This document shows, piece after piece, positions 7,295-8,577 of a DNA stretch of 8,577 bases. The stretch covers positions 1 through 8,577 of the forward strand of contig CALBVQ010000159.1 of NCBI GenBank assembly GCA_937969485.1. The letters are read 5' to 3'. Within the stretch, counting starts at the first letter, position 1. Each line of letters starts with the position of its first letter. A program made the translations under genes and the position numbers. The notes below the pieces were generated by a model. The model was given only the letters and a program-made list of their open reading frames with translations, ran no database searches and was not told the origin of the DNA. Origin of the DNA: an uncultured Saprospiraceae bacterium. Its GTDB lineage: Bacteria; Bacteroidota; Bacteroidia; Chitinophagales; Saprospiraceae.

Positions 7295-7473
7295 CACCCG
7301 AAATATGCATTAAGATATCTATTACGAGCTGTAACTGCTTCGACAATGGGAACGTCCAGCTCTTTTGATGCTCACCGTGATGGGGACCACGCCTGCGCCT
7401 CAAAAGAACTGTTGAGCTCCCATTCTCTTTGCATTTTAAGCTCTCATGACGAAAACCTAATGCATAATTCGGG
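7295..7473 (+). mobile_element. Family B repeat element, copy 1, inside family A
   Basis: A 179-bp non-coding element. CCCGAAATATGCATTA (7297-7312) and TAATGCATAATTCGGG (7458-7473) form a 16-bp terminal inverted repeat with one mismatch. The interior is more GC-rich than its surroundings and holds a strong imperfect hairpin: AATGGGA (7345-7351) with TCCCATT (7418-7424), TCTTTTGA (7361-7368) with TCAAAAGA (7400-7407), and a small apical stem at 7372-7386 carrying one mismatch. No ORF with family features is present. It resembles a MITE or structured intergenic repeat; which enzyme moves it is unknown. A second copy at 8439 matches at 137 of 139 positions. Confidence 0.75.
7345..7424. other. 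Imperfect long hairpin inside family B copy 1
   Basis: The outer stem is AATGGGA/TCCCATT, extended to 9 of 10 pairs by flanking GAC/CTC bases. An asymmetric internal loop of about 10 nt per side follows, then the inner stem TCTTTTGA/TCAAAAGA, and an apical TCACC/GGGGA stem with one mismatch around a 5-nt loop. In copy 2 the apical stem is perfect (TCACC at 8514-8518, GGTGA at 8524-8528). It could be a structured RNA, a terminator-like fold or a DNA structure used in transposition. No U-tract follows either arm. Confidence 0.5.
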
Positions 7474-7506
7474 TTTAATAATTCTTGAAAATAAAGTGAA
7501 ACCTTA
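7474..7506 (+). repeat. 33-bp direct repeat, right copy
   Basis: Identical to 7262-7294 over all 33 bases, with identity ending on both sides (7261 A against 7473 G; 7295 C against 7507 A). This copy is continuous with the family A right terminus, so it probably occupies the original family A position. Confidence 0.85.
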
Positions 7507-7523
7507 AAACAGAATTGGTATAA

Positions 7524-8369
7524 TCAAGACTTTTGAGCAGGAAAACGATGTAGGTCTGACCAATCAAATGTCCACTCTGGAGTGGTTAGTCTCTCAGTAT
7601 CTAAATTATACCAAGGACTTCCATTACTGCAACTAGGATTTATTAATACTTGTGTCTCTTGCGCTGGCATATAGCTTTGTCCAATAATGATCTGTTTCTT
7701 TCCATCAGAATTAGATACGACATCCAAGACTATGATGGCATGGCCATAAGGGTTTCCTGCCACAATAAATACATCGCCAGCATTTATGTTATTCTTGTTG
7801 GGTACCTTCTCTAGCTCATTTTTCAAAGATCGGGTGTTGGCTCTATTAAATACTTGCTTCATGTATTTTCTAAATTTAGCATAGCTGTAATCTCCATTGG
7901 CATATGTTGAAAAATAGTGTGGTTTCCCGTCCGACAGATATTCGAAACTGATTGAATTGTATCGCTTTTGGCTATACAGATATTCACCTCGCAATCGCAT
8001 AACTGCATCGGCACATTGTTGAAGGTCAACCGGATCTATATCCATGTCAATTACACTGCAGTATACTCCTCCTTTATTTTTGGTAGAACCATCGAAATAC
8101 TTTACGAAAGCTCCATATTCTTTAAGTGGTAATTGACGCAAGTAGTTGGTATAACTAGATTTATCGGCAGGTGCTCGTGAATAGCCAACAGGAGCTGGAA
8201 AGCGAGATTCTAAGTGTGTACATTCAGGTGAGATTACAGCGCACTCCTCCATCGGGAATGTAGTTTCTTTTGGGGCTATGTATCCAAAAAGTAACATTAA
8301 GGCAACCGTTGTGAAGATAGTAAATCTCATAAGATTTTTTTTACTAAACGTATTTCCACTGTAATACAT
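7524..8369 (-). CDS. DUF4846 family exported or membrane-anchored protein
   Basis: A 281-residue protein with a hydrophobic segment at about residues 16-31 after a basic 'SKKNLMR' stretch, so it is probably exported or anchored; no lipobox Cys is apparent. The body matches my recollection of DUF4846 (PF16138): 'RFPAPVGYSRAP' (about 56-67), 'YLRQLPLKEYGAFVKYFDG' (about 76-94), 'LQQCADAVMRLRGEYLYSQ' (about 115-133), 'NINAGDVFIVAGNPYGHAIIVLDV' (about 194-217) and 'IIGQSYMPAQETQVLIN' (about 228-244). The conserved Gly-His and Gln/Tyr positions hint at a hydrolase-like fold, but the family has no established function. The ATG at 8330 (residue 14) is an alternative start keeping the hydrophobic segment. 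The TGA abuts the family A terminus, and family B copies lie on both sides. It is transcribed toward the gluconate operon and shares no evident role with it. Confidence 0.88.
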   Translation of the reverse strand: MYYSGNTFSKKNLMRFTIFTTVALMLLFGYIAPKETTFPMEECAVISPECTHLESRFPAPVGYSRAPADKSSYTNYLRQLPLKEYGAFVKYFDGSTKNKGGVYCSVIDMDIDPVDLQQCADAVMRLRGEYLYSQKRYNSISFEYLSDGKPHYFSTYANGDYSYAKFRKYMKQVFNRANTRSLKNELEKVPNKNNINAGDVFIVAGNPYGHAIIVLDVVSNSDGKKQIIIGQSYMPAQETQVLINPSCSNGSPWYNLDTERLTTPEWTFDWSDLHRFPAQKS

Positions 8370-8412
8370 TTTATACAGATTACTATTTCATTCGATAATA
8401 AATGCTTTACTG

Positions 8413-8448
8413 GCATTAAATCAGAAATATGCATTAAACCCGAAATAT
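8413..8448 (+). repeat. 18-bp tandem duplication of the family B terminal motif
   Basis: GCATTAAATCAGAAATAT (8413-8430) is followed directly by GCATTAAACCCGAAATAT (8431-8448); the two units differ at 2 of 18 positions. A third GCATTAA begins at 8449. The second unit contains the left terminus of family B copy 2, so the array is a partial duplication of that end. It lies within the 5' upstream region of the DUF4846 gene, about 45 bp from its start. Confidence 0.7.
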
Positions 8449-8577
8449 GCATTAAGATATCTATTACGAGCTGAAACTGCTTCGACAATGGGAACGTCCA
8501 GCTCTTTTGATGCTCACCGTGATGGTGACCACGCCTGCGCCTCAAAAGAACTGTTGAGCTCCCATTCTCTTTGCATT
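8439..8577 (+). mobile_element. Family B repeat element, copy 2, truncated by the window end
   Basis: Aligns without gaps to 7297-7435 at a constant offset of 1142 bp, with only two substitutions (7332 T to 8474 A, 7384 G to 8526 T). It carries the same left terminus and the complete internal hairpin; the right terminus lies beyond the window. It sits upstream of the DUF4846 gene in the same orientation as copy 1, so that gene is bracketed by direct copies. Its apical stem is fully paired where copy 1 has a mismatch. Confidence 0.8.

Larger units (their letters stand above)
7146..7523. mobile_element. Family A foldback (MITE-like) element, interrupted by family B
   Basis: TTATACCAATTCTGTTTT (7146-7163) is the exact reverse complement of AAAACAGAATTGGTATAA (7506-7523), a perfect 18-bp terminal inverted repeat. 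Pairing continues inward: TATTTTCAAG (7175-7184) with CTTGAAAATA, and GATAGC (7221-7226) with GCTATC (7231-7236) around a TAAG loop. The whole unit can therefore fold back on itself. Removing the 212-bp interruption leaves about 166 bp, with no room for a transposase, which fits a MITE mobilised in trans. It fills the gap between two convergent genes and ends directly next to the DUF4846 stop codon, so its hairpin could act as a bidirectional terminator (inference). The ends could be TA, TTA or longer target duplications; the sequence does not decide. Confidence 0.72.

Noticed and set aside
7297..7473. Family B as an integron attC site (long imperfect hairpin between genes, direct copies)
   Set aside because: GTTGAGC at 7411-7417 fits the GTTRRRY box, but no RYYYAAC partner occupies the opposite arm, the termini differ from attC, and no integrase is in the window.
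8327..8545. Small - strand ORF rich in Arg/His near the right edge
   Set aside because: It is a reading of family B copy 2 plus the tandem motif, overlaps the DUF4846 start, and has no recognisable domain.

Overview
This AT-rich window most likely comes from a Bacteroidota chromosome, probably a Cytophagales-type marine or soil genus. The evidence is the family content: a helical-repeat protein with the Bacteroidota-type 'SLSKGEKRNFKI' N-terminus, a DUF4846 exported protein, and a gluconokinase fused to 6-phosphogluconate dehydrogenase. Weak or absent Shine-Dalgarno sequences fit this. No taxonomic marker gene is present, so the genus is not decided.

Layout, left to right. Positions 1-39 hold the right end of a MITE-like foldback repeat (family A), continuing from outside the window. 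A + strand gene (177-1700) encodes a 507-aa helical, TPR-like protein of unknown function. Convergent to it is a - strand AraC-family regulator (1759-2595, possibly from a GTG at 2643). Divergent from the regulator is a compact + strand gluconate operon: a DUF1648 membrane protein (2715-3218), a gluconokinase/6-phosphogluconate dehydrogenase fusion (3243-5123, TTG start), a GntP-type gluconate permease (5123-6499) and a pentapeptide-repeat protein (6499-7071). The last three genes overlap by one base at TAATG and TGATG junctions, which suggests translational coupling.

The metabolic logic is complete in two genes. GntP imports gluconate, the kinase half makes 6-phosphogluconate, and the dehydrogenase half decarboxylates it to ribulose 5-phosphate. 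Two phosphate-contacting positions of the dehydrogenase look substituted: the Arg of the usual NRT-type cofactor motif is Leu, and the Lys of the usual GTGKWT motif is Met. These are the most interesting protein-level observations.

Positions 7072-7523 lie between the convergent ends of the operon and a - strand DUF4846 gene (7524-8369). They contain no gene but have a nested repeat structure. A family A foldback (7146-7523, about 166 bp when intact) is interrupted by a 179-bp family B element (7295-7473) with its own terminal inverted repeats, and the interruption is flanked by a perfect 33-bp direct repeat. A second family B copy (8439-8577, cut by the window end) lies upstream of the DUF4846 gene in the same orientation and matches the first at 137 of 139 positions. 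A solitary family B terminus (7059-7087) supplies the last codons and stop of the pentapeptide gene. I found no tRNA, rRNA, CRISPR array, transposase or recognisable defence gene. The clearest candidates for something undescribed are the A/B repeat families and the unusual 6-phosphogluconate dehydrogenase.
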